A stretch of DNA of 7,559 nt from Planctomycetota bacterium (GTDB lineage Bacteria; Planctomycetota; Phycisphaerae; Phycisphaerales; UBA1924): positions 1 through 7,559 of the forward strand of contig JAEYTB010000040.1 of NCBI GenBank assembly GCA_023434205.1, in the 5' to 3' direction. The position numbers were made by a program, and so were the translations under genes. Positions 1 through 6,974 of this stretch are shown piece by piece (positions within the stretch are counted from its first letter, which is position 1; each line of letters begins with the position of its first letter). The notes beneath the pieces were generated by a model. It did not search any database. It saw only the letters and a list, made by a program, of their open reading frames with translations, and had not been told where the DNA came from.

Positions 1-1283
1 ACCGGGAGTCGGTGGACGGCTTTGACGGCAAGGCGGGCATGGCCGCGGCGCACGCGCAGGCGATGGGCAAGACGGGCCAGCAGATCGCGGACAACTCGGA
101 CATCATCGTGATGGTGCGGGTGGCGGCGCTGAAGGACCAGATCGACGAGGGCATCGCGGCGTTCAAGGAGCAGGGCCAGGCGGCGGCGCAGATGGCCCCG
201 CAGGGCGGCGACCAGGCGGTGGCGATGATCGCGACGATGACCGGGATCGCGGAGGCGTTCAGCCGCGACGGGCAGGTCGGGATCATGGGCTTTGGCCTGG
301 GCGAGGCGGGCGTCTCGATCGACTTCGGGGCGCAGTTCAAGGAGGGGTCGCCGTCGGCCAAGTTCCTGGCGGTGGCGGGCAACTCGTCGACGTTCCTGGC
401 GCGGGTGCCGAACCAGCCGTTCTACTTCGCGATGGCGGCGGACCTGACCAACCCGGGCATCAAGCAGTTCTACAAGGACATGGAGAAGGCCCAGGGCGAC
501 AACCCGATGGGCATGGGTTTCGGCGGGATGGCCTCGAACATCGACAAGATCGATGGAATGGGCTTCTCGATGGGCGCGAACCGCGCGGGCATCATGGGCC
601 TGTTCGCGAACACGGTCACGTTCGTCTCGACGGCCGACCCCCGCGGCTACATCACCTCCACGTCGAACGACATGAAGGCGATGAACGGCAAGGACATCGA
701 GGGCATCAAGTTCAGCGTCGAGTACGCGGCGGGGGCGCAGGAGATCGGCGGGGTCAAGGCGGACACGTGGTCCATGCAGATGGACGCGGACGAGGAGAAC
801 CCGCAGGCCGGCATGATCATGATGATGCAGCAGATGCTGTTCGGGCCCGACGGCCTGTCGGGGATGATGGCGCCGGTGGAGAAGGGCGTGGTGATGACCA
901 TGAGCCAGAACACCCCGCTGTTCACCAAGGCCGTGGACGCGGCGAAGAACGGCAACGGGCTGGCGGCGGATGAGCAGATCAAGGCGGTGCAGGCGGCGCT
1001 GCCCAAGAACCGGGTTGCGGAGATGTACCTGGGGACCAAGTCCATCATGGAGGCGATCAACGGCGTGATGGCGATGGGCGGGGCGGGCGCCGAGCTGGCG
1101 GTGCCGGCGAAGGTTTCGCCCGTGGGCATGGCCGCGGCGTTTGACTCGGGCGGCTTTGACTTCCGGATCTTCGTGCCGGCGGATGTGATCACGACGGTCG
1201 CGGAGGCCGCGAAGACGATGCAGGGCGAGATGGGAGAGGACATGGAGGGCGGGGACGAGGGCGGCGACGCCCCCCGCTTCTAA
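1..1283 (+). CDS. Met-rich hypothetical protein, 5' end outside window
   Basis: I do not recognise this protein. The reading frame is open to the left edge (codons from position 3) and ends at TAA 1281-1283. A GTG at 12-14 preceded by GGGAG exists, but the spacing is only 3 nt and the residues after it look internal, with no signal peptide or other N-terminal feature. I therefore call it a partial gene. The visible 423 residues have about 36 Met (roughly 8-9%), no Cys and a single Trp, with a Met cluster near residue 275 (GMIMMMQQM) and many Gly/Ala. Predicted character is soluble, alternating beta-like and helical stretches; I see no membrane segment. The last 20 residues are acidic and Gly-rich, ending in PRF. 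A strong terminator follows 26 bp after the stop. It could be a secreted or periplasmic protein whose signal peptide lies upstream, but nothing in the window shows this. Confidence 0.8.
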   Translation, partial: RESVDGFDGKAGMAAAHAQAMGKTGQQIADNSDIIVMVRVAALKDQIDEGIAAFKEQGQAAAQMAPQGGDQAVAMIATMTGIAEAFSRDGQVGIMGFGLGEAGVSIDFGAQFKEGSPSAKFLAVAGNSSTFLARVPNQPFYFAMAADLTNPGIKQFYKDMEKAQGDNPMGMGFGGMASNIDKIDGMGFSMGANRAGIMGLFANTVTFVSTADPRGYITSTSNDMKAMNGKDIEGIKFSVEYAAGAQEIGGVKADTWSMQMDADEENPQAGMIMMMQQMLFGPDGLSGMMAPVEKGVVMTMSQNTPLFTKAVDAAKNGNGLAADEQIKAVQAALPKNRVAEMYLGTKSIMEAINGVMAMGGAGAELAVPAKVSPVGMAAAFDSGGFDFRIFVPADVITTVAEAAKTMQGEMGEDMEGGDEGGDAPRF

Positions 1284-1309
1284 GCCCCCCAAGGTTCAGT
1301 CAATGAAGA

Positions 1310-1337
1310 GGGCCGCGCGGGTGCGCGGCCCTTTTTT
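1310..1337 (+). terminator. Intrinsic (rho-independent) terminator of the Met-rich gene
   Basis: A perfect 9-bp G/C-only stem (gggccgcgc at 1310-1318 paired with gcgcggccc at 1323-1331) has a 4-nt loop and is followed directly by six T (1332-1337). It lies 26 bp after the TAA at 1281-1283. Read on the - strand, the stem is followed by ctcttcatt, which is only weakly T-rich, so the main direction is +. It also sits beyond the stop of the converging coiled-coil gene and may partly serve it. Confidence 0.9.
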
Positions 1338-1380
1338 CATTTTCAGCGCGCCAGCTCGGGAGGGTTCCCGACTCGCGTTG

Positions 1381-2403
1381 TTATCGCTCCCCTTCGGCCC
1401 GGCGCAGGAGGGCGTCCAGGCCGCGGCCGATCTGGTCGCCCTTGACGATGAGCTGCTGGAGCCAGAGGCCCAGGCTCTTGAGGGACTCTTCGTCGGGGAC
1501 GCGGAGCACGGTCTCCTGGAGCGGGCGGGCCTCCTCAATCTTGGCGGCGAGGGTGGCGACGGCCTCGTTGGCGCGGGCGGTGATGACCTCGGCGCGGCGC
1601 TCGGCCTGGGTCATGCCGGCGCCCAGGCGCACGCCGGCCTCGGTGACGGTGCTCTCCAGGGCGCTCTGGGCGGCCTCGGCGCGGACGGCGAGGGGCTCGA
1701 GCCCGCCGAGGGCGCCCTCGGCGCGGGCGCACGCGGCGTCGAGGCGCGCGGTGAGGGCGTCCAGCCGCCCGAAGCCCTCTTCCATTTTTCGGGTGAGGGC
1801 CCAGCTGCGCTCCTCGAAGGCGGTGATGGACTTGTCGAGCTCGGCCTGGGCGCCCTCGATGAGGGCGAGGATGGCGTTGGACTGTTCCGCGGCCTGCTTC
1901 TTGCTTGTGGCGAGCTCCTGCTCGAGCCGCTCGCGGAGCAGACGCACGTGCTCGGTGACGACCTCGTCGTAGAGCTTCCCCGCCTCGGCGCGGAGCTGCA
2001 CGGCGATGCGCTCGCGTTCGACGGGCACAGCGCGCGAGGCGGCGTCCTGCATCGCGGCGACCTTGCTGGCGAGTTCCTTGCCGGTGACCTCGAGCAGGGC
2101 CTCGGCCTTGGCCACGCGCTGGTCGAGGGTGGGGATGACGCGGACGGCGGTCTCGACCTTGGCCTGGAGCTGGCTGGTGGCCTCGCGGAGCTGGTCGCCC
2201 AGGAGCTTGACCTCGGTGGTGGTGTTGACCAGGGCGCGGCTCTGGCCTGCGGCGTCCTTCATGAGGGCGCGCAGGGAGCCGGCGAGCTCTTCGTAGGCCC
2301 GCTCATCCACGACCCGCGGGGAGAGGAACACCTGCTCGAGCGTGCTGTCCAGCCACCGCTCCGTGCCCTCGGCCACCGCCGCTTCGACGCGTTGCTCCGC
2401 CAT
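1381..2403 (-). CDS. Hypothetical coiled-coil protein (340 aa)
   Basis: No family recognised. The start is ATG at 2403, supported by a GGAGG ribosome-binding site 6 nt upstream; the frame stays open further upstream, but that extension would run antisense through the pseudouridine synthase gene. The product is 340 residues and almost entirely predicted helix. From about residue 35 to 295 it is rich in Ala, Glu, Leu, Arg and Gln with heptad-like spacing, typical of long coiled coils. The N-terminal 30 residues (MAEQRVEAAV...) and the C-terminal 40 residues (one amphipathic segment around WLQQLIVKGDQIGRGLDALL) look like separate helical caps. There is no signal peptide or membrane segment, so a cytoplasmic structural or scaffolding role is plausible, but this is inference. 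It is divergent from the pseudouridine synthase gene (76 bp between starts) and convergent with the Met-rich gene. Confidence 0.85.
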   Translation of the reverse strand: MAEQRVEAAVAEGTERWLDSTLEQVFLSPRVVDERAYEELAGSLRALMKDAAGQSRALVNTTTEVKLLGDQLREATSQLQAKVETAVRVIPTLDQRVAKAEALLEVTGKELASKVAAMQDAASRAVPVERERIAVQLRAEAGKLYDEVVTEHVRLLRERLEQELATSKKQAAEQSNAILALIEGAQAELDKSITAFEERSWALTRKMEEGFGRLDALTARLDAACARAEGALGGLEPLAVRAEAAQSALESTVTEAGVRLGAGMTQAERRAEVITARANEAVATLAAKIEEARPLQETVLRVPDEESLKSLGLWLQQLIVKGDQIGRGLDALLRRAEGER

Positions 2404-2479
2404 TGTCAGCCTCCGTGCCGGCGCGACCAGAATAGCACCTTCCCGCAAAGCCCGCGCCGCCCGCGCATACCCTCCCGGC
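2404..2479. promoter_or_regulatory. Divergent intergenic region, presumed promoters both ways
   Basis: These 76 bp separate the starts of the coiled-coil gene (-) and the pseudouridine synthase gene (+), so promoters in both directions are expected here or slightly inside the genes. I found no convincing -35/-10 pair. The only AT-rich patch is agaatagcacctt around 2430-2442. No Shine-Dalgarno-like sequence precedes the + strand ATG at 2480, so that transcript may be leaderless or have a weak initiation site. Confidence 0.35.
2410..2414 (-). promoter_or_regulatory. Ribosome-binding site of the coiled-coil gene
   Basis: On the - strand this reads GGAGG, 6 nt before the ATG at 2403. It decides the start against the much longer upstream open frame. 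Confidence 0.75.
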
Positions 2480-3427
2480 ATGCCCGACCGCGGCCCCAAA
2501 GTCCGTCTCCAGCGTCTGATGGCCGATGCCGGGGTCGCCGCGCGGCGGGTGTGCGAGCAGCTCATCGAGCAGGGGCATGTGCGGGTCAACGGCCAGGTGG
2601 TCAAGGACCTGCCCGTGTTTGTCGATCCAGAGAAGGACGACATCAGCGTGGACGGGCGGCCCCTGCCCCGGCCGCAGCGCAGGCTGTACCTCATGCTCCA
2701 CAAGCCCGCGGGGACCATCGTGAGCACCGCCGACGAGCCCGAGCTGGGCCGGGCGACGGTCATGGACCTGATCGACCACCCCTCGGCGCCGCGGCTATTC
2801 CCGGTGGGGCGGCTGGAGTTTGACACCACGGGCCTGCTGATCCTGACCAACGACGGGGAGCTGGCCAACCGCCTGACCCACCCGCGGTACCGCGTCCCCA
2901 AGACGTACCACGCGGTGGTGCGGGGTGCGGTGGATGAGAGCGCGGCGGCGGCCCTCCAGACCAAGATCCGGGCGATGGCCGAGCGGGAGGCGGGGGCGCG
3001 GGTGCAGGCCCCGGCGATCGAGATCGTGCGGCGGGAGCAGGGCCGCACGCTGCTGCAACTGACGATGGAGGAGGGGCCGACGCGGCACCTTCGGGAGGCG
3101 TTCGAGTTCCTGGGCATGCCGATCAAGAAGCTCACGCGGGTGGCGGTGGGGGGCTTGCAGCTCAAGGGGTTGGCGTTGGGTCGGTGGCGGGAGCTCACGC
3201 GTGAGGAGGTCGGCCTGCTGCGCAAGGGCGGCCAGCCGGCCTGGGGCGGGGCTGGTTCGCCCTCGCCGCAGCGGAAGCGCCGGCCGCGGCCCCAGCCGGT
3301 CGGCACCGGCCCCAAGCGTCCGCCACGCAACGCCCGGCCCAAGGACCGCCCTTCCCGTGATCCGCGCGACAACCGGCCCACCAGTTCGCGGCGCGCCGGG
3401 CAGGCGCCCCGCCGAGGACCTCGCTGA
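2480..3427 (+). CDS. rRNA pseudouridine synthase, RsuA/RluB family
   Basis: Predicted to isomerise a specific uridine in rRNA to pseudouridine. The 315-residue product has an S4 RNA-binding domain at about 7-55 (LQRLMADAGVAARR...HVRVNG), then the RsuA/RluB catalytic domain at about 65-250 with LMLHKPAG, PVGRL(E)FDTTGLLILTNDGE and LTHPRY..PKTY, and the late ..EGPTRHLREAFEFLG and I.KLTRVAVGGL motifs. Residues from about 256 to the end form an Arg/Pro-rich basic tail, as in RluB/RluF relatives, probably binding RNA. The family motif is GRLD with Asp as the catalytic nucleophile; here residue 113 is Glu (GAG 2816-2818). The start at ATG 2480 places the S4 domain right at the N terminus; an in-frame ATG at 2342 would add 46 residues overlapping the opposite gene and is unlikely. 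The stop abuts the next gene's ATG. The substrate (23S RluB-like versus 16S RsuA-like) cannot be decided here. Confidence 0.92.
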   Translation: MPDRGPKVRLQRLMADAGVAARRVCEQLIEQGHVRVNGQVVKDLPVFVDPEKDDISVDGRPLPRPQRRLYLMLHKPAGTIVSTADEPELGRATVMDLIDHPSAPRLFPVGRLEFDTTGLLILTNDGELANRLTHPRYRVPKTYHAVVRGAVDESAAAALQTKIRAMAEREAGARVQAPAIEIVRREQGRTLLQLTMEEGPTRHLREAFEFLGMPIKKLTRVAVGGLQLKGLALGRWRELTREEVGLLRKGGQPAWGGAGSPSPQRKRRPRPQPVGTGPKRPPRNARPKDRPSRDPRDNRPTSSRRAGQAPRRGPR

Positions 3428-4930
3428 ATGCCCCCCAGCGGACGAAAGCCCCCGCTCACGCCCACGCCCTTTTCCCGGGGCGTCAGCCTGCTGGACTCGC
3501 TGGCGCAGCGGGCGATTTCCCGCGGGGAGCGGGCGCGCCGCTACATCCAGATGGCGCACCTGCTGGTGGTGAACATCCGGCGGACGCAGCTGACGCGGAT
3601 GGCGGCGGCGCTGTCGTATCGGACGATCTTCGGGCTGATCCCGATTCTGGTGGTGGGGCTGCTGCTGATGACGATCTTTGCCAGCCGCGAGCAGCTGAGC
3701 GACACGCTGGACAGCCTGCTGAGCTTCACGGGGTTCAAGGAGGTGGTGGAGGAGGCGCCGGTGGCCGATCCCAACCTGGTGGGGCCCTCGCCGGTGGCGG
3801 CGGAGCAGGCGGCGGAGCAGTCGCGGCGGCTGAACCTGTGGATCCAGGAGCGGTACGAGAGCATCCGGAACATCCCGTCGGGGGCGATCGGCATCATTGG
3901 GCTGTTCACGCTGTTCTACGCGGCGATCTCGATGCTGATCGAGATCGAGAAGGCGTTCAACCAGATATACAACGCGCCGGAGGGGCGGTCGTGGATCCGG
4001 CGGGTGACGCAGTACTGGACGCTGCTGACGCTGGGGACGCTGCTGCTGGTGGCGTCGTTCTATGTGCAGCGGGCGCTGACGCAGCGGGCGGAGTCCGCGC
4101 ACCTGTTCGGGCTCTCCAGCGACAACATGAAGTTTTTGGCCAAGAGCCTTGGCTTCATGCTCACCGTGTGCATCAGCATGACGGCGCTGTTCATCATCTA
4201 CATGATCGTGCCCAACACGCGGGTTCACGTGGTGCCGGCGCTGATCGGCGCGGCCACGGCGGCGATCCTGTGGGAGTCGGGCAAGTGGGGGTTCACGGCG
4301 TACATCGGGTTTGCGACCAAGAACCTCCAGCGGATCTACGGGGCCATCGCGATCCTGCCGCTGTTCTTCCTGTGGGTCTATATCACGTGGATGATCGTGC
4401 TGCTGGGCTTGCAGCTGGCGTCGGCGCTGCAGACCCAGCGGGTGACTTCCGGGAAGGAGTTCAAGTTCTCGCTGCTGGCGACGTTCGGGCTGGTGGATGA
4501 GGACTCGATCGCCAGCCGCGTGAAGATCGTGGACCCGGCGGCGGTGCTGGTGTGCATCACGGCGGTGGCGGAGCGGTTCGCGGCGGGGAAGACGAGCGAC
4601 CACTGCTCGATCGGGGACAAGACGGGGATCGACGAGCAGGCTGTGTCGGAGATGCTGGAGCGGCTGGCGGGGGCGGGGCTGCTGGTGCGGGCCGAGAGCG
4701 GCGCTGGCGAGCCGGCGTACACGCTGGCCCGGCCGCCGGAGTCCACGCCCGCGGCGGATGTGCTGGCGGTGTCGCAGGAGCTGGTCTCGGTGCGCACGAA
4801 CCACACGCCGCTGCTGGACACGCTGGCCCAGACACGCATGCAGGCGTTGCAGGGGAAGACGATCGCGGACTTCATGCAGCCGCCCGCGCCGGAAGAGGTT
4901 GCACCGCTGACGCGGCCGGCGCAGGCGTGA
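3428..4930 (+). CDS. YihY/BrkB-family inner membrane protein with C-terminal winged-helix-like domain
   Basis: A 500-residue multi-pass membrane protein of the YihY/virulence factor BrkB family (formerly mislabelled ribonuclease BN). Its biochemical role is not established; transport or envelope roles have been proposed. Six hydrophobic segments are visible at about 65-84, 148-172, 195-216, 236-262, 266-286 and 304-332. Family features include LTRMAAALSYRTIFGLIPIL before and in the first segment, the AFNQIYN motif after the second, and the W.SGKWGFTAYIGF and YGAIAILPLFFLWVYITW blocks near the end. The 64-residue first loop holds an acidic Pro/Ala-rich insert (about 105-130). Residues 335-500 are soluble; about 372-436 look like a winged helix (helix, turn, helix, then LLVRAESGAGEPAYTLARP as wing). 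The gene starts at the base following the synthase stop (TGA-ATG), with GAGGA 9 nt upstream, so it is probably cotranscribed and translationally coupled. It converges on cdaR, 6 bp away. Confidence 0.9.
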   Translation: MPPSGRKPPLTPTPFSRGVSLLDSLAQRAISRGERARRYIQMAHLLVVNIRRTQLTRMAAALSYRTIFGLIPILVVGLLLMTIFASREQLSDTLDSLLSFTGFKEVVEEAPVADPNLVGPSPVAAEQAAEQSRRLNLWIQERYESIRNIPSGAIGIIGLFTLFYAAISMLIEIEKAFNQIYNAPEGRSWIRRVTQYWTLLTLGTLLLVASFYVQRALTQRAESAHLFGLSSDNMKFLAKSLGFMLTVCISMTALFIIYMIVPNTRVHVVPALIGAATAAILWESGKWGFTAYIGFATKNLQRIYGAIAILPLFFLWVYITWMIVLLGLQLASALQTQRVTSGKEFKFSLLATFGLVDEDSIASRVKIVDPAAVLVCITAVAERFAAGKTSDHCSIGDKTGIDEQAVSEMLERLAGAGLLVRAESGAGEPAYTLARPPESTPAADVLAVSQELVSVRTNHTPLLDTLAQTRMQALQGKTIADFMQPPAPEEVAPLTRPAQA

Positions 4931-4951
4931 AGAGGCTCACCGCGGTGCAAC
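4898..4951. repeat. 10-bp perfect inverted repeat across the convergent gene junction
   Basis: gttgcaccgc at 4898-4907 is exactly complementary to gcggtgcaac at 4942-4951, with a 34-nt spacer containing both stop codons (TGA 4928-4930 on + and the cdaR stop at 4937-4939 on -). It could form a hairpin in either transcript and so act as a bidirectional 3' end. Neither side carries a T tract, so it is not a standard intrinsic terminator. Confidence 0.5.
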
Positions 4952-5980
4952 GCCCGCGGCGGGCTCCCGTTTGGTGATCTTCAGGCGGACGGCGCGGTTG
5001 GCGACGTCGAAGCGCAGGCCGCTGGGCAGCTCGCTGAAGACGGCTTCCTTGCTGGGGATGCCGCGCTCGAGCTCTTCGAAAGAGAGAGGGACGGTCGCCA
5101 CGAGCGGGAGCGTTTTGTCCTGGACCTGCTTGATCAGTTCGCCGGGGCCCGTGACGGTGACGTCGGTCAGGAACCAGTCCTGCTGGGGGATTTCGATCAG
5201 CCACTTGCCCAGTTCGCCGGGGGCCAGCCGCACGGCCACGGGCACGCTGGCGATCTTCACGGAGGCGGTCTTGCTGCGGAGCGTCAGCGAGACGTCGACG
5301 GTCTGGGGGTCGATGCGGAGGCGTGGCAGGCCGGCGAGGTCCGCCGGCGGCAGCAGCCGCACGTTGGGGATCGTTTCCTTGCGGCCGGGCGTGAGGCGGG
5401 TCAGGGCGGCGGGCTCCACGCGCGCCAGGACGCTCGTGCTCTCGCTCACCTTCCCCGCGTGCGAGGCGGGCAGGGTGACCGAGGCGGTGGTGGTACGCAG
5501 CTCGGGGGCGCCCTCGAGCTCGGCGCCGGGGACCTCCACCTCGATCTTGACCGGGCGGGTGACCAGTTCATCGACGGTCGCCTCGACCGCGACGGGGCTG
5601 ACGCTGCGGAACGACACGCCCCGCCCCCTCAGCTCGGGGTGCAGCATGAGCAGTTCCTGGAGGTCGACGGTCTGGCGGCCGGGGCTGGCCGAGAGGCCCG
5701 CCATGCCCGGCGAGACGATGAGGGGCCGCCGGAGCGTGCGCTCGACGGGCTCGAGGGCCGCGGCGGAGCCGGAGATGACGAGGTCGGCGCGGACGGAGTT
5801 GCCGCGGACGCCGGGCGTTTCCTGGGAGAGGTCAACGACGTAGCGGGCGCCGTCGAGGGGCTGGAAGGTGATTTCGACGCCGCGGACCTCGGTGGAGCGG
5901 AGGCTCTCGGCCTCGGCGAAGAACCAGATGATGAGGGTCACGACGACCACGGCGACCGCGCTTTTGAGGTACCGCCACAT
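4937..5980 (-). CDS. cdaR: CdaR/YbbR-domain protein, regulator of diadenylate cyclase
   Basis: A 347-residue protein with one N-terminal membrane helix (about 7-22, AVAVVVVTLIIWFFAEA) followed by an extracytoplasmic region made of about three YbbR-like beta-rich units, roughly 30-137, 142-236 and 240-336. Each ends in a strand of the type PVAVEATVDE, TVDVSLTLRS or AVRLKITKR. In Firmicutes, CdaR binds CdaA and tunes c-di-AMP synthesis; the role here is inferred from that precedent and from synteny. The start ATG at 5980 lies 3 bp after the cdaA stop, with only a weak AGGA upstream, consistent with reinitiation from cdaA. The family is divergent in sequence, so the main support is the membrane anchor, the repeated strand pattern and the position next to cdaA. 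The short C-terminal tail (EPAAGVAPR) is unremarkable. Confidence 0.85.
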   Translation of the reverse strand: MWRYLKSAVAVVVVTLIIWFFAEAESLRSTEVRGVEITFQPLDGARYVVDLSQETPGVRGNSVRADLVISGSAAALEPVERTLRRPLIVSPGMAGLSASPGRQTVDLQELLMLHPELRGRGVSFRSVSPVAVEATVDELVTRPVKIEVEVPGAELEGAPELRTTTASVTLPASHAGKVSESTSVLARVEPAALTRLTPGRKETIPNVRLLPPADLAGLPRLRIDPQTVDVSLTLRSKTASVKIASVPVAVRLAPGELGKWLIEIPQQDWFLTDVTVTGPGELIKQVQDKTLPLVATVPLSFEELERGIPSKEAVFSELPSGLRFDVANRAVRLKITKREPAAGVAPR

Positions 5981-5983
5981 CGC

Positions 5984-6859
5984 TCAAGGGTCCTGGTTCA
6001 GGGATGGTTCGGGGGCGTGATCGTCGTGGGCGCCTCCGGCGGGCGCGGGGCGCATCCGGAGCGAACGGGTGAGCCGGTTTTCGACCTGGCTGCGGAGCTC
6101 GTCGAGCGAGAGGGGCTCGCTGAGGCGCCCGCGTTCGGCGATGCGGATGGAGCCGGTTTCCTCGCTGACGACGATGACCACGGCGTCGCATTCCTTGCTG
6201 AGCCCGACGGCGGCGCGGTGGCGGGAGCCCAGGGTGGGGTCGGGCATTTCGCCGGGCTCGGCGAGGGGGAGCTGGACGCCCGCGGCGGCGATGGTGCGGC
6301 CCTTGACGATCACGGCGAGGTCGTGGAGGGCCGAGCCGGGGAAGAAGATGGTCTGCAGCAGTCGGCCGGTGAGCTCGGCGTTGAGGGGCGTCCCGCCCTC
6401 GACCAGGCCGGCCAGGCCGATGGTGCGCTCCAGCGCGATGATGGCCCCGAACTTGCTTTTGGACAGGTAGCCGACGGCGTTGACCAGCTCGGTGGCGATG
6501 TAGGCGATGTCCTTGGGCGTGCTGCGGAAGAAGGGGGTCTCGCCCAGGCGGACCAGGGCGCGGCGGAGCTCGGGCTGGAAGATGACCACCAGGGCGACGG
6601 CCACCAGCGCGACGAAGCGGTCGTAGAGGAGGCCCAGACGCTGGAAGCTGGCGCCGCCGCCGATGACGCGGGACATGACCGTGACCAGGACCAGGAGGAC
6701 GAGCAGGCCCTTGAGGGCGCCGGCGGCGCGCGTGCCGCGGACAAAGCGGAGGACGGCGTAGACAAAGACGCCGATGATGAGCAGCTCGAGGGCGACCTCC
6801 CAGACGGTGTAGGTCTGGAGTCGCTCGATGAGGCTCTGGATGCGCTGCGGCAGTTGCAC
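5984..6859 (-). CDS. cdaA: Diadenylate cyclase CdaA (DacA), membrane-bound
   Basis: Makes the second messenger c-di-AMP from two ATP; the enzyme works as a dimer on the inner membrane. The 291-residue product has three hydrophobic helices (about 19-38, 48-66 and 82-94), then FQPELRRAL and the DAC catalytic domain at about 110-255. Visible family blocks are KFGAIIALER, the metal/ATP site block LHDLAVIV (residues 178-185) and GSRHRAAVGLS (211-221), with RHR at 213-215. The usual Asp-Gly-Ala signature reads Asp180-Leu181-Ala182 here. Residues 270-291 are a Pro/His/Asp-containing tail. I chose GTG 6859 as start: it puts the first helix where CdaA has it, and GGGAAG lies 5 nt upstream. TTG at 6895 (12 residues longer) is the alternative. 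The open frame continues to about 7210, but that part opposes the Nfu-like gene and looks non-coding. First gene of a cdaA-cdaR operon. Confidence 0.93.
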   Translation of the reverse strand: MQLPQRIQSLIERLQTYTVWEVALELLIIGVFVYAVLRFVRGTRAAGALKGLLVLLVLVTVMSRVIGGGASFQRLGLLYDRFVALVAVALVVIFQPELRRALVRLGETPFFRSTPKDIAYIATELVNAVGYLSKSKFGAIIALERTIGLAGLVEGGTPLNAELTGRLLQTIFFPGSALHDLAVIVKGRTIAAAGVQLPLAEPGEMPDPTLGSRHRAAVGLSKECDAVVIVVSEETGSIRIAERGRLSEPLSLDELRSQVENRLTRSLRMRPAPAGGAHDDHAPEPSLNQDP

Positions 6860-6974
6860 GGGAGCTTCCCACGGGCCCGAAGGGGCTTCCGGCAACTTTA
6901 GTCGGCACTCTGAGGACGGCGACCGCACTCGCGACGCAACTTCTTCAGGTACGATGGGCCGACGAGGAGCGCCG
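6860..6974. promoter_or_regulatory. Divergent intergenic region between cdaA and the Nfu-N gene
   Basis: These 115 bp should hold promoters for cdaA-cdaR (-) and the Nfu-N/mutY pair (+). The best + strand -10 candidate is TACGAT at 6950-6955, with no good -35 partner. I see no convincing - strand promoter and no riboswitch-like structure. The bounds depend on start choices (GTG 6859, TTG 6975). Confidence 0.35.
6964..6969 (+). promoter_or_regulatory. Ribosome-binding site supporting the TTG start of the Nfu-N gene
   Basis: GAGGAG, 5 nt before TTG 6975-6977. It is the best Shine-Dalgarno match in the region and lies downstream of the in-frame ATG at 6954, which favours TTG as the true start. 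Confidence 0.6.

Noticed and set aside
1303..2823. Long + strand open frame (506 codons) opposite the coiled-coil gene
   Set aside because: It starts within the terminator region, its first part is Gly/Leu/Glu/Asp/Ala-rich antisense translation of the coiled coil, and its end overlaps the synthase in another frame.
2404..3465. Upstream extension of the coiled-coil gene to 694 residues
   Set aside because: The extension is antisense to the pseudouridine synthase and Arg/Ser/Pro-rich. A strong GGAGG and ATG at 2403 define the real start.
2795..4804. Long - strand open frame (669 codons) antisense to the synthase and yihY-like genes
   Set aside because: The product is Arg/Gln/His/Pro-rich with no motif and lies entirely opposite two well-supported genes.
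5459..6901. Long + strand open frame (480 codons) antisense to cdaR and cdaA
   Set aside because: The opposite strand carries two recognisable genes. This frame translates to a Gly/Asp/Ala/Glu-rich low-complexity product expected from antisense reading of GC-rich DNA.
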